Assembly: GCA_030765455.1 (NCBI GenBank) | Contig: JAVCCM010000120.1 | Span: 53,368-117,367 of the forward strand | Reading direction: 5' to 3' | Origin: Candidatus Electryonea clarkiae | Lineage (GTDB): Bacteria > Electryoneota > Electryoneia > Electryoneales > Electryoneaceae | Length of the DNA: 64,000 nt | Part shown: positions 26,542-36,756 of the stretch, in pieces | How the letters are laid out: the number at the start of each line of letters is the position of its first letter | Numbering within the stretch: the stretch's first letter is position 1 | The notes under the pieces: model-generated | Seen by the model: the letters and a program-made list of their open reading frames with translations, nothing else | Told to the model about the DNA's origin: nothing | The model's database searches: none | Translations under genes and position numbers: made by a program

Positions 26542-29500
26542 ATGAAACTTTCAAAATGGTTATTTGGATTTAGTTGCTTATTTTTGTTGACTGGTATTGC
26601 ATCGGCACGGAATCTGGCTGCCGATCAAGGGCTGCCGTTGCAAGTTTCAAGCAGGGTAATAACTCCTAACGGGATGCGATTGTCACTTGAAATCGCTGAG
26701 CCCGAGTGGAAAACAGTAGGCACAGCTAAGGAGCAGGTCTCCTTAGCTGACTATAAATTGATGTGTGGATTCCTCGAAGAACAGGGTTTGCCTTTAGTCC
26801 CGGTGACAAGCCGGACTTTCCGCCTGCCTCCCCGAAAATCTGCCAGGCTTAAGATACTTGATGTCCATTACGAGACCTATACTGATATCGACTATGCAGC
26901 ATACTTCGGAGGTTCAACACCTGGAGAACTTGGTCAAGTCAAGTCACCGGTCGATTCCTGGTACCCCGGCAAGTTAGCGGCATTATCAAATCCAACTAAT
27001 CGACACGACTTCTGTGTTTCCAGTCTCATAACCTATCCAGTCCAGGTAAATCCAGCTCGCCGTGAAGTGAGGGTCTATGACCGTATTGATGTAGATATTC
27101 GTTTCGAGGAAGACAACAATCCCGATTTGCCGGATCAATTACCCACCAGGATAAGCAGCACTTTCCTCCCCTGGTATCGTCAGTTCCTCGACTGGGATGA
27201 AAACGAGCTTGATGAATACGAACTCTACCGTGGTGGAGTACAGGTCGTGATGCGAGATGACGAAGAACTTTGGGAATCGCTTAAACCCTGGATTGAGTGG
27301 AAACTACAAAAAGGATGGGAACTCAATTTTCTAACTGATGAAGATATTGGTGCATGGACACCACAAAACATCCGTAATGAGTTAAGAGATCGTTATGAAG
27401 AACAACCATTTGATTATGTGGTGATTGTCGGAGATGCTGATGGTGATTTTTCTGTTCCAGGATCCTATAGTGAGCGGAACGGAAACAATTGTGCTGATTA
27501 CTATTACCAGCTAATGGACGATGAAGACATATACCAGGATGTAATAATAGGTCGCATAAGCATGAGAACTTATAGTGAACTCGAAGATTATGTGGCGAAA
27601 GTACTCTCCTATGAACGCGATCCATACATGGATGATACTGACTGGTATCTGCAGGGCGCGTGTCTTGCGGTTTATGATTATCATCCTATTGATGGCACTT
27701 CTGTTTGTGAATATGTAAGATCGGAGTTGTTCAATCTTGGATATTCTGATGTTTATTATGAGTATTCTTCCAATGGTCCTGATGGTGCTCGAAGCAGAAT
27801 AATCCTTAGGATGAATGTCGAGGGTATAAATTATTACAATTTTGCCGGTGGCATTAGTGATGGATTATCGTTAATTAATATTCATAATTTGAATAATGCG
27901 AATAAACTTTTTGTTGCTATGCAGCTCGGTTCTGGAACAGGATATTGGGCTTCTTTTCAAGAATCAATGCCTGAAGCTTTTATTCGAGCCTGGAGTAATG
28001 ATTCGCCAACAGGAGCAATTGGCGCTTTCGGAACCTCGAACAACACTGCGCATTGGAGTTATGAAAACGCATTTTCCGCCGGAGGAGCCTATTCGGCTCT
28101 CCGTTTACATCTACCCACCCTGGGACAAATGCTCTGGGGCGCCCAGCATAATATGTACTACGCATTTTCGCCATATCGTGATCATGAAAACTATTGTTTC
28201 TTAAAATATGCAGAGGCAGATAACCTGATGGGTGATCCCCTTGTCTATCTCTGGACAGCAATTCCAGCAGAATTAAATGTGGATGCCGAAGAAACCATCC
28301 CACTTGGCAGGAACAGTTATAGTGTCGAAGTGACCGACTCGGATGGTAATCCGATTGGAGGTGCCTGGGTGACACTATACAAAGTCAATGACAATGAGAA
28401 TGTTATCGCCAGGGGTGAGTCTGACTCTAATGGTCAGGCCATTCTCCACTTTCCAGCTCGTCATGAAGGTGAAGCCATTCTTACCGTAACAGCGCAAAAT
28501 TTTCATCCTGAACAGATTGATGTGGAGATCGTAGCGCCCGATTCCCGTGTCGGCTTTACTGAGATCACTTTCCAGGACGACGGCGAAGATGGCACAGAAG
28601 GAAACGACAACGGGTTACCTGATGCCGGTGAAACAGTTGGATTGATGATTACAGCTCGTAACTTTGGTGATAATAATCAATCAAACATTACGGTTACCGC
28701 AGAAAGCGATGATGTCTGGATAACTGATATCGATGGTGAGGTGGAATTTGAAACAATTAACGCAGGAGATGATGAAGTTGGCGAAGGATTGATCCTCGTG
28801 GAGATCGATCCAGAAACTCAGGATACATGGCTGCTACATTTGAACCTGGAATTTGACAGTGATCAGGGTACTTATTACGATGACTTCGCTATTAAAATAA
28901 ACGCTCCTCAATATCTATTTGTTCAAGCTACCGGGACTGACGAAATGGAACCGGGTGATGAAACGACTGTAACTATTGAGATCATCAATGTAGGGGGAAG
29001 TGACGCCTCTGCATCTGAAGGACACCTGACATTTCTCCACAGTTATGGCACGGCTATTGAACCTGACGCAAATTTCGAGGCGATGGAGACTGGCGAATCC
29101 GCATCGGCTGAATTTGAAATCAGATCACATCCTGAGAGTATTCCCGGTTTTGCAGCAAGTGCCAGGTTGATCGTTACAACTGATGATGGTCAGGTTGACA
29201 CAGCATGGTTCTCGATTCCACTTGGATCACGCAGCGCGACTGATCCATGTGGACCGGATAACTATGGCTACTGGGCTTTTGACAATGCGGATACCAGCTA
29301 TGAGGTTAGTCCGGAATATGACTGGATCGAGATTAATCCAGATGTTGATGATTTTGATTATGAAGGAATCCTCCGGATAGAAGATATAGTTGAGGATTAT
29401 GGCGAAGCTCCTGCACTTCCTCTGCCTTTCGAGGTGCAATATTATGGAAATACTTTCGATACAATTACTATCAACAATAACGGATGGGCTGCATTCGGCA

Positions 29501-31602
29501 ACCAGGAACAGTTTTATGGTACGACAAAAAACTCGCCTATTCCCGGACCATACGGTCCCAACAACATGCTGGCAATTTACTGGGACGAACGTTATCTCAC
29601 AGATAATTCTGCCGTATTCACCTACTACGATGAAGACAATAACCGCTATATAATCGAATGGTTTGAATCATTGGGATGGGGGGGTGGAAACAACTATGGT
29701 TATGCCTGCACATATGAGATAATAATTTACGATCTAATTGGGGATCATGTAACAAGGTCTCAAGATAACGAAATTCTTTTTCAATATCTCGAAAATGGAA
29801 TGATGCATCATATTGGGTATAGTAGATATAATCCCTGGTGGACAACCGGGATTTTGGATGGTACTTACACCGATGGACTCCAATATTATTATTTTCTTGA
29901 TCCGTCTCCAGGCGCTGTGGAAGATGAGGATGATTATGGTAATGGTTTAGCAATTCTCTTTACTACAAACGTCGAGTTTATTACAGGTACACTTGAGGGC
30001 GCTGTCACTGATTCCGCAACTGGTGAACCGATGCCGGGTGTATATGTTAGCACAACAAATAACATGTACACCACTGAAACGGATTCTGCCGGTTACTACC
30101 TGTTTTCTGAAATAGCTATGGGTGAATATGATCTCCAATTCATGTCTGAATGTTTTATCGACACAGTTTTAACACAAGTTACAGTATCAGAGGGTGAGAC
30201 TACGTTTGTTGATATAGCAATGAAACACTCGGAACTCGATCTCAATTCATATGAAATTGACCGGGAACTCGAACCTGATACCGAAGAGACAGTTGAGATC
30301 ACCATTAGTAATGATGGCAATGGGGTACTTGAATATTCCGCTGAGATTTTTCTCGATGATCCTCGTGAACGTCCCGACCAAACCACTGAATCCTGGAATA
30401 ACCTCCACGCTTTTGATCTCAGCCCGGATGAATCACGCTATCATGGGATCGTTTTTGTTGACAGAAATTATTTTATAAGTGGATCTAACAACTTGGATCC
30501 AACCGGACCAAATAAGATATATAAGTATGATGATCTCGGTAGAGAACTGTTAGCGACTTATGATCAACCTGTTTTGGAAGAAGATCGAACCGCGACCGGT
30601 ATGCGTGGGCTTGCCTGGGATGGTGATTACTTATATGGTGTAGATGATGAGGTAATCTACCAGATGGAAATTCAACCTGACACAATCATCCTCGCAGATT
30701 CCTGGGAAGTACCCACGGCGACTGCGCATTTCCTTGAGTGGGATCAGGACAATGATCTGTTCTGGATGGGAGATTATGAAAGTGACATTTATGCTATCGA
30801 CAGGAATGGAGATATTACCCAACGGTTTGAGAGAGAGTTCGTTCCTCGTGGCGCTGCATGGAATCCTGCAGATGAATTAGGTCGAAATCTATATCTATTC
30901 TCACAATTTTCATCTCGCAGCAATATTCATGTAGTAAGGATGAATCCTGAAACCGGTGATTGCGATACCGTTCATACTATTCCATACATCGCGGGAAGAT
31001 GGGGATTATCCGGGGTTGATTTCTCTAATACCTGGAACCCGCTTGTTCATGTTTTTTCCGCTGTCATAAATCAAACCGAAGAGAGCTATGTGCAGGTATG
31101 GTATCTAAGTGACAATGATACGTTTTTCTCGATAAATAACCCTGACGGAACAGTAGAAGGAGGGGGAGAAAATATTATTGAATTCATCTCCAACTCTACC
31201 GGACTCCCATTTGGTTCTTACTCATTCTTTGTAGGATTCGACAATAACGCCTGTGAGGATGTGAACAATTTTGTTTCAATAACAATGACACTTCCCGACA
31301 CTACAGAAGATATCAATGATCCTGATGTCGAGCTACCTCTCGAATGGTCTTTCGACGGCGTTTACCCAAATCCTTTCAACCAGATATTGACAGTCCGGTT
31401 TTCATTATTAGAAACAGTAATAGTCAGGGTGAAAATTTACAACCTGCTTGGTCAGGAAGTTGCAGAACTGGCTGATTTGCCAATGTCAGCTGGCAGATAT
31501 GCGCTTCCCTTCGACGGATCAGGGATGGCGAGCGGAATCTACTTCCTGCAATTCAATGCAGGTCCGTTGCATGAAACAAGAAAGATTGTTCTTCTCAAAT
31601 AG
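26542..31602 (+). CDS. Giant gingipain-related (C25) T9SS cargo protein, copy 1 of 6, catalytic residues replaced
   Basis: 1,686 residues. After a signal peptide (about 1-22) comes a gingipain-type propeptide-like region. The C25 domain runs from about 229 ('YRGGVQVVMRD') to 570 ('MGDPLVYLWT'). An acidic loop domain is near 675-700 ('DDGEDGTEGNDNG'), and a 'DPCGPDNYGYWAFDN' nidogen-like domain runs from about 896 to 1145. A carboxypeptidase-regulatory-like domain covers about 1147-1225. A propeller-like domain covers about 1285-1560, and the T9SS sorting domain from about 1600 has YPNPFNQ at 1608 and ends KIVLLK. The GHG histidine position reads F434-A435-G436, and the Cys position reads S464. 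Proteolysis by the gingipain mechanism is therefore unlikely. It could be a surface adhesin, structural protein or decoy; that is a guess. Confidence 0.8.
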   Translation: MKLSKWLFGFSCLFLLTGIASARNLAADQGLPLQVSSRVITPNGMRLSLEIAEPEWKTVGTAKEQVSLADYKLMCGFLEEQGLPLVPVTSRTFRLPPRKSARLKILDVHYETYTDIDYAAYFGGSTPGELGQVKSPVDSWYPGKLAALSNPTNRHDFCVSSLITYPVQVNPARREVRVYDRIDVDIRFEEDNNPDLPDQLPTRISSTFLPWYRQFLDWDENELDEYELYRGGVQVVMRDDEELWESLKPWIEWKLQKGWELNFLTDEDIGAWTPQNIRNELRDRYEEQPFDYVVIVGDADGDFSVPGSYSERNGNNCADYYYQLMDDEDIYQDVIIGRISMRTYSELEDYVAKVLSYERDPYMDDTDWYLQGACLAVYDYHPIDGTSVCEYVRSELFNLGYSDVYYEYSSNGPDGARSRIILRMNVEGINYYNFAGGISDGLSLINIHNLNNANKLFVAMQLGSGTGYWASFQESMPEAFIRAWSNDSPTGAIGAFGTSNNTAHWSYENAFSAGGAYSALRLHLPTLGQMLWGAQHNMYYAFSPYRDHENYCFLKYAEADNLMGDPLVYLWTAIPAELNVDAEETIPLGRNSYSVEVTDSDGNPIGGAWVTLYKVNDNENVIARGESDSNGQAILHFPARHEGEAILTVTAQNFHPEQIDVEIVAPDSRVGFTEITFQDDGEDGTEGNDNGLPDAGETVGLMITARNFGDNNQSNITVTAESDDVWITDIDGEVEFETINAGDDEVGEGLILVEIDPETQDTWLLHLNLEFDSDQGTYYDDFAIKINAPQYLFVQATGTDEMEPGDETTVTIEIINVGGSDASASEGHLTFLHSYGTAIEPDANFEAMETGESASAEFEIRSHPESIPGFAASARLIVTTDDGQVDTAWFSIPLGSRSATDPCGPDNYGYWAFDNADTSYEVSPEYDWIEINPDVDDFDYEGILRIEDIVEDYGEAPALPLPFEVQYYGNTFDTITINNNGWAAFGNQEQFYGTTKNSPIPGPYGPNNMLAIYWDERYLTDNSAVFTYYDEDNNRYIIEWFESLGWGGGNNYGYACTYEIIIYDLIGDHVTRSQDNEILFQYLENGMMHHIGYSRYNPWWTTGILDGTYTDGLQYYYFLDPSPGAVEDEDDYGNGLAILFTTNVEFITGTLEGAVTDSATGEPMPGVYVSTTNNMYTTETDSAGYYLFSEIAMGEYDLQFMSECFIDTVLTQVTVSEGETTFVDIAMKHSELDLNSYEIDRELEPDTEETVEITISNDGNGVLEYSAEIFLDDPRERPDQTTESWNNLHAFDLSPDESRYHGIVFVDRNYFISGSNNLDPTGPNKIYKYDDLGRELLATYDQPVLEEDRTATGMRGLAWDGDYLYGVDDEVIYQMEIQPDTIILADSWEVPTATAHFLEWDQDNDLFWMGDYESDIYAIDRNGDITQRFEREFVPRGAAWNPADELGRNLYLFSQFSSRSNIHVVRMNPETGDCDTVHTIPYIAGRWGLSGVDFSNTWNPLVHVFSAVINQTEESYVQVWYLSDNDTFFSINNPDGTVEGGGENIIEFISNSTGLPFGSYSFFVGFDNNACEDVNNFVSITMTLPDTTEDINDPDVELPLEWSFDGVYPNPFNQILTVRFSLLETVIVRVKIYNLLGQEVAELADLPMSAGRYALPFDGSGMASGIYFLQFNAGPLHETRKIVLLK

Positions 31603-31670
31603 ATTTTAAAGAAACAGAATATAATGATATTCAAGATAAGCAAGATATTTCACAACATTCAGGATACATC

Positions 31671-34600
31671 ATGAAGCATTTTATTTTTGTGTGTATCGCT
31701 GTAATGACAACAGCATTTGTAAGCTATGGCGCAGCAGTAAACGACATGTCAGTTGAGCATACTCTTCCGGTAATCGTTCAGGAGCGATCAATTACCGATG
31801 AAGGGCTGAACCTTACATTGGGATTCAACGAAGTTGTCTGGAGTACCGTTGGCTCCGAAGGAGAACCGGTTGAACTGGCAGAAGTCTATGGTGGACAGAT
31901 GCTTGAAGAAGAAGGATTTCCGCCAATTCCTGTAGCAGGAAGATTGTTTCGTTTACCTCCACGAAGTGGTGTGACAATAGAAATAATAAATGCTGAATAT
32001 GAAACATATTCAGATCTTGAGTATGCTATTTGTACATATGGTGATGATCAGCCTGGTATGATAAAAGATCGCAACCCGGTTGATAAATGGTATCCGGAAA
32101 ATATTGCGGTCATTGGTGAGCCCGCAATTTTCGGTGATTTCAGAGTTACAAACCTTGTCACCTATCCTGTTCAAGTGAATACCGCACGCCGTGAAGTTCG
32201 AGTTTACAACAATCTCGAAATCAAAATTCACTATGAAGGCATTGACGAACGTAACGCTCTGGACCGAAATCCTACCAGAATCAGCGAAGCCAAATTACCC
32301 CTCTACAGGCTGTTCCTCGACTGGGATGATTCCGAACTGGATGAATACACTCTCTATCGTGGTGGTGTGCAGGTGATAATGAGGGACGATGAAGGCTTGG
32401 TGGAATTAATGGAACCCTGGTTTGAGTGGAAGTTGCAGAGAGGTTGGGACATTCAGCTTCTCACAGATGATGATGTCGCCTGGAATAGTAATGCGATTAA
32501 GAGTGAGTTGGAAGATCGTTACGAAGAAGCAGAGACACCATTTGATTATGTGGTAATTATCGGTGATGATACAGGACCTTACTCTGTCATGCCCGCTTCC
32601 GCTCAAAGCGACCACCCCTATACATTACTGGCAGGTAATGATCAAATGCCCGAAGTCGGTCTCGGCCGAATTTCAATTCAGAATAGAACACAACTTCTCA
32701 CATATATCAACAAGGTATTTGCTTATGAACGTGATCCTGATCTGGATAATACCGATTGGTATCTGAGAGGGATGGTAAACAATTCTCGCTTCGGCTTTGG
32801 CGGAATTACAAAAAGATTGATGCTGCGTTACATCCGTCACGCTATGCTGGATATCGGTTATACACAAGTCGATACTTCCTGGGACTATGGTGGTCCCCGG
32901 GGAAATGGCTACGCAATAGGGAAGATCAACGATGGAGTAAGCTTATATGCCGGTCTGGGATATTGTAACGCCGGTATCAATGCTAACCAGATCATGGGAC
33001 TTACAAATGCTTTTATGACTCCTGTAACTATTGACGTTGGCGAACAAACCGGAACGTGGTCACATGGGACCGGCATCTCTGAAGCATATATGCGTGCCGG
33101 AACACCAAATTCGCCAAGGGGCGGTATATGTGGTATGGGAACGGCTTACTCGGTTGGTGGACCAGACTATTACCATGTCCTGTCCTCAGGCGCTGCCTGG
33201 GCAATGCTCGACCTGAGAATGCTCACTATAGGCGATATGAAGCTGACTGCGACTTTTAATGGATGGCAAAATTATGAAACAGCCAACAATACCGGTTGGC
33301 GTTACATGGCACGATATTTCAACCTGATGGGTGATCCGACGGTCTGGGTCTGGACTGGGATTCCGCAAGAACTAACTGTCACTGCCGAAGATGAAATCAT
33401 TCTTGGTACAAATAATTATGAGGTTTCTGCTGAGGACGAAGACGGCAATCCCATAACCGGCGCATGGGTGACATTTTATAAAGTTGATGACGACGAACAA
33501 ATAATCGTCAGGGGCATTTCCAATGAGGAAGGATTTGTTTCGCTTGGCGTTCCGGTTCGTTTTGCAGGTAACGGAATGTTAACAGTCAGCAAGCAACATT
33601 TCGCTCCTACCCAGATCGAAGTCGAGGTAGTCTCCCCCAACGCCCGTGTAGGATTTACGGATATTACAATTATCGATGACGGTGAAAACGGAACTGTCGG
33701 AAATGATAATGGCATCCCGGAGGCAGGGGAAACTGTCGGTCTTCAAATCCAGGCAAGGAATTATGGTAATGCCCGGGAAACAAATATAGAATTTTCCTGT
33801 TCTTCAGATGAAGAATGGATTGATGACATTACTGGTAGTGTAACCTTTGGATCACTGAACCCGGGGCAAACCGCCACCGGGACAGGTTTAATCCTGATCG
33901 CAATTGCTTCTGAAGCCCAAAATGAGTGGATCCTGCACTTGGACATTGAGGCTGAAACGGATGCTCGCACCTACGAAGACAGTTATCCGATTACTGTTGC
34001 AGCGCCCCAGTTCGTTGTAGCGGATATAACATCTGACGATGAATTTGAACCTGGTGAAACTGTTGAGATTACAATCGAATTGAGGAATGTTGGACACAGT
34101 AACGCTGATGCTGCGACAGGCATATTGTTCAGTAACGAGGCGTTTGTTCAAGTCCTGGAAGATGAAGCTGATTTTGACGCTATGGATGTCGAAGAATCTG
34201 CTTCCGGAACATTTGAGATTTCGCTGCATGAGGAAACTATCCCGGGATATTATGCTCACCTGCGTCTCAATCTGATAACAGAGTCGGGGCAGGTCGATAC
34301 AGTTGGAGTTATCCTTCAACTTGGGGAGAAGAGTTCCACTGATCCATCAGGTCCGGATGAGTACGGTTATTATGCATTCGACAACACCGATGACGGCTAC
34401 GAGGATTATGTACCAACATTTGAGTGGATAGAAATCAATCCTGATGCAGATGATCCCGATTTTGATGGCGATGAATTGGACTTGAGTGATGGAGCAGAGA
34501 ATCAGGATGAATCCATTGTTATCGAGCTGCCATTTACCGTTCAGTATTACGGCGAAGAATTTGATACAGCAACAATTTGTACTAACGGCTGGATTGCGAT

Positions 34601-36677
34601 GGGAAGCCAGGGAGATATGTTTCATTCCCGAAACTGGACAATTCCTGCACCCGATGGTCCAAACTATATGATTGCTGCTTTTTGGGATGACCTGCGACTG
34701 ACAGGTGATGGTAATGTTTACACATATTATGATCAACAGAATGGACGCTTTATTGTCGAATGGTATGATGTAACAGCCGGTGGGCATAACAACAGGTTTG
34801 AAGTGATATTTTACAGCCAGCAAATACGCCCCACATACTCCGGCGACACCGACATCCTGTTTCAATATGACGATGTAGGACCATCCACCGGCAGCATGCA
34901 GTATGATGTTCCGTACTGGACGACAGGTATAGAGAACGGCAACCAGGACGGCGGTTTACTCTATTATTATTACAATATCCCAGCGCCTGGAGCTGTTGAA
35001 AATGATGATTTTGACGATGGTCTGGTTATTCTCTTTTCCGCCAATGTCGCCTTTATTACCGGAACGTTGGAAGGAACAGTCACTGACCTGGCAACCGGTG
35101 ATCCGATGCAGGATATTCTGGCTTATACTACTGACACTCTCTTTTCTGCAGTTACCGATGAGGAAGGATTTTATCGTTTTGAGGAGCAACCAATCGGGCA
35201 TTGGAAACTTTTCATTGATATCGACTGCTATAATCCTATTTCCAATACAGACATTGAAGTATTAGAAGATCAAACCACCGTGGTAGATTTTGCTATGCGT
35301 CATCCGGAAATAGCGCTGGATCCTACTGATATCGACTTTGAACTTGCCCAGGATACCGAAGAAACATTAGAAATTACGTTAAGTAATAATGGCAACGGTT
35401 TGCTTGAGTATGCCACCGAAGTTTTCATTGACGATCCTTGTGTACGTCCCGACCCAACCACTGAACCCTGGAATAACCTCTACGCTTTTGATCTTAGCCC
35501 GGATGAATCTCGCTACTTTGGAATCGTTTTTATCGGCAGAAATTATTTCATAAGCGGGTCTGATAATATGGATCCAACCGGACCGAACAAAATATATAAA
35601 TATGATAATCAGGGCAGGGAACTATTGACAACGTATAACCAGCCTGTTCTATTTGGACAAAGAAGCGCAGAGGGTATGCGCGGATTAGCCTGGGACGGGG
35701 AATACTTATATGGTGTAGATGATGAAGTAATCTACCAGATGGAATTTCAAAGGGAATCCATTTTCGTTGCAGATTACTGGGATGCCCCTCTGGATGCTGC
35801 TCATTTCCTTGAATGGGATCCCGTGAATGACCTTTTCTGGATGGGAGATTATAATAGTGATATTTATGGTATCGACCGAAACGGTGAGGTTGTTTATCAA
35901 TATGAAAGAGAATTCATCCCACGCGGTGCAGCATGGAATCCTAATGATGAGTCCGGCAGAAATCTTTATCTATTCTCACAACTGACATCTCGCGACGATA
36001 TTCAGGTGGTTAGGATGAATCCTGAATCCGGTGAATCCAATCTCGTTCATACTGTTCCATACATCGCGGGAAGATGGGGAATATCCGGAGTTGATTTTTC
36101 GAGCACCTGGAATCCACTCGTTCATGTATTCTCCGCTGTTATAAATCAAACCGAAGAGAGCTATGTTCAGGTATGGTATTATGATGACAACGACACATTT
36201 TTCTCGATTAATAATCCAGATGGAACAGTGAATGGCGGTGAAGAAAACATAATTGAATTTCTCTTAAGGTCAACCGGTCTGCCTACCGGTTCCTATTCCA
36301 TCTTCGTGGGATTCGATAATAACGCCTGTGAGGATGAAAACAATTACATCTCAATAACAATGACGCTGCCCGACACTACTGACGAAATCAATGATCCTGA
36401 TGTCGAGCTACCACTCGATTGGTCTTTCGACGGCGCTTACCCAAATCCTTTCAACCAAACGTTGACCGTCCGGTTTGCTTTAAAAGAGACAGCGATAGTC
36501 AGGATGAAGATATATAACCTTCTCGGTCAGGAAGTCGCGGAGCTGGCTGATTTGTCAATGACGGCTGGAAGATATGCGCTGCCCTTCGACGGATCAGGTA
36601 TGGCGAGCGGGATGTATTTCCTCAGCTTTGAAGCAGGTCCGTTGAACGAAACGAGGAAAATTGTACTCCTGAAATAA
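31671..36677 (+). CDS. Giant gingipain-related (C25) T9SS cargo protein, copy 2 of 6 (type B N-terminus)
   Basis: 1,668 residues, starting 68 bases after copy 1. The signal peptide ends near SYGA. The N-terminus ('NDMSVEHTLPVIVQERSI') differs from copies 1, 3, 5 and 6 but resembles copy 4, so two N-terminal types exist. The domain order is the same as in copy 1. At the His position the chain reads G428-L429-G430, and at the Cys position E458, so neither catalytic residue is present. The acidic loop 'DDGENGTVGNDNG' is kept. The propeller part is of the 'LYAFDLSPDESRYFG' type shared with copies 1, 5 and 6. The sorting domain has YPNPFNQ and ends KIVLLK. Confidence 0.8.
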   Translation: MKHFIFVCIAVMTTAFVSYGAAVNDMSVEHTLPVIVQERSITDEGLNLTLGFNEVVWSTVGSEGEPVELAEVYGGQMLEEEGFPPIPVAGRLFRLPPRSGVTIEIINAEYETYSDLEYAICTYGDDQPGMIKDRNPVDKWYPENIAVIGEPAIFGDFRVTNLVTYPVQVNTARREVRVYNNLEIKIHYEGIDERNALDRNPTRISEAKLPLYRLFLDWDDSELDEYTLYRGGVQVIMRDDEGLVELMEPWFEWKLQRGWDIQLLTDDDVAWNSNAIKSELEDRYEEAETPFDYVVIIGDDTGPYSVMPASAQSDHPYTLLAGNDQMPEVGLGRISIQNRTQLLTYINKVFAYERDPDLDNTDWYLRGMVNNSRFGFGGITKRLMLRYIRHAMLDIGYTQVDTSWDYGGPRGNGYAIGKINDGVSLYAGLGYCNAGINANQIMGLTNAFMTPVTIDVGEQTGTWSHGTGISEAYMRAGTPNSPRGGICGMGTAYSVGGPDYYHVLSSGAAWAMLDLRMLTIGDMKLTATFNGWQNYETANNTGWRYMARYFNLMGDPTVWVWTGIPQELTVTAEDEIILGTNNYEVSAEDEDGNPITGAWVTFYKVDDDEQIIVRGISNEEGFVSLGVPVRFAGNGMLTVSKQHFAPTQIEVEVVSPNARVGFTDITIIDDGENGTVGNDNGIPEAGETVGLQIQARNYGNARETNIEFSCSSDEEWIDDITGSVTFGSLNPGQTATGTGLILIAIASEAQNEWILHLDIEAETDARTYEDSYPITVAAPQFVVADITSDDEFEPGETVEITIELRNVGHSNADAATGILFSNEAFVQVLEDEADFDAMDVEESASGTFEISLHEETIPGYYAHLRLNLITESGQVDTVGVILQLGEKSSTDPSGPDEYGYYAFDNTDDGYEDYVPTFEWIEINPDADDPDFDGDELDLSDGAENQDESIVIELPFTVQYYGEEFDTATICTNGWIAMGSQGDMFHSRNWTIPAPDGPNYMIAAFWDDLRLTGDGNVYTYYDQQNGRFIVEWYDVTAGGHNNRFEVIFYSQQIRPTYSGDTDILFQYDDVGPSTGSMQYDVPYWTTGIENGNQDGGLLYYYYNIPAPGAVENDDFDDGLVILFSANVAFITGTLEGTVTDLATGDPMQDILAYTTDTLFSAVTDEEGFYRFEEQPIGHWKLFIDIDCYNPISNTDIEVLEDQTTVVDFAMRHPEIALDPTDIDFELAQDTEETLEITLSNNGNGLLEYATEVFIDDPCVRPDPTTEPWNNLYAFDLSPDESRYFGIVFIGRNYFISGSDNMDPTGPNKIYKYDNQGRELLTTYNQPVLFGQRSAEGMRGLAWDGEYLYGVDDEVIYQMEFQRESIFVADYWDAPLDAAHFLEWDPVNDLFWMGDYNSDIYGIDRNGEVVYQYEREFIPRGAAWNPNDESGRNLYLFSQLTSRDDIQVVRMNPESGESNLVHTVPYIAGRWGISGVDFSSTWNPLVHVFSAVINQTEESYVQVWYYDDNDTFFSINNPDGTVNGGEENIIEFLLRSTGLPTGSYSIFVGFDNNACEDENNYISITMTLPDTTDEINDPDVELPLDWSFDGAYPNPFNQTLTVRFALKETAIVRMKIYNLLGQEVAELADLSMTAGRYALPFDGSGMASGMYFLSFEAGPLNETRKIVLLK

Positions 36678-36756
36678 ACATTCCTGATTCTGAGAAAATC
36701 CTTGATAATTAAGATTGTTTTTAACACTTTTAGATAAAAAAGTACTTTGAGGCATC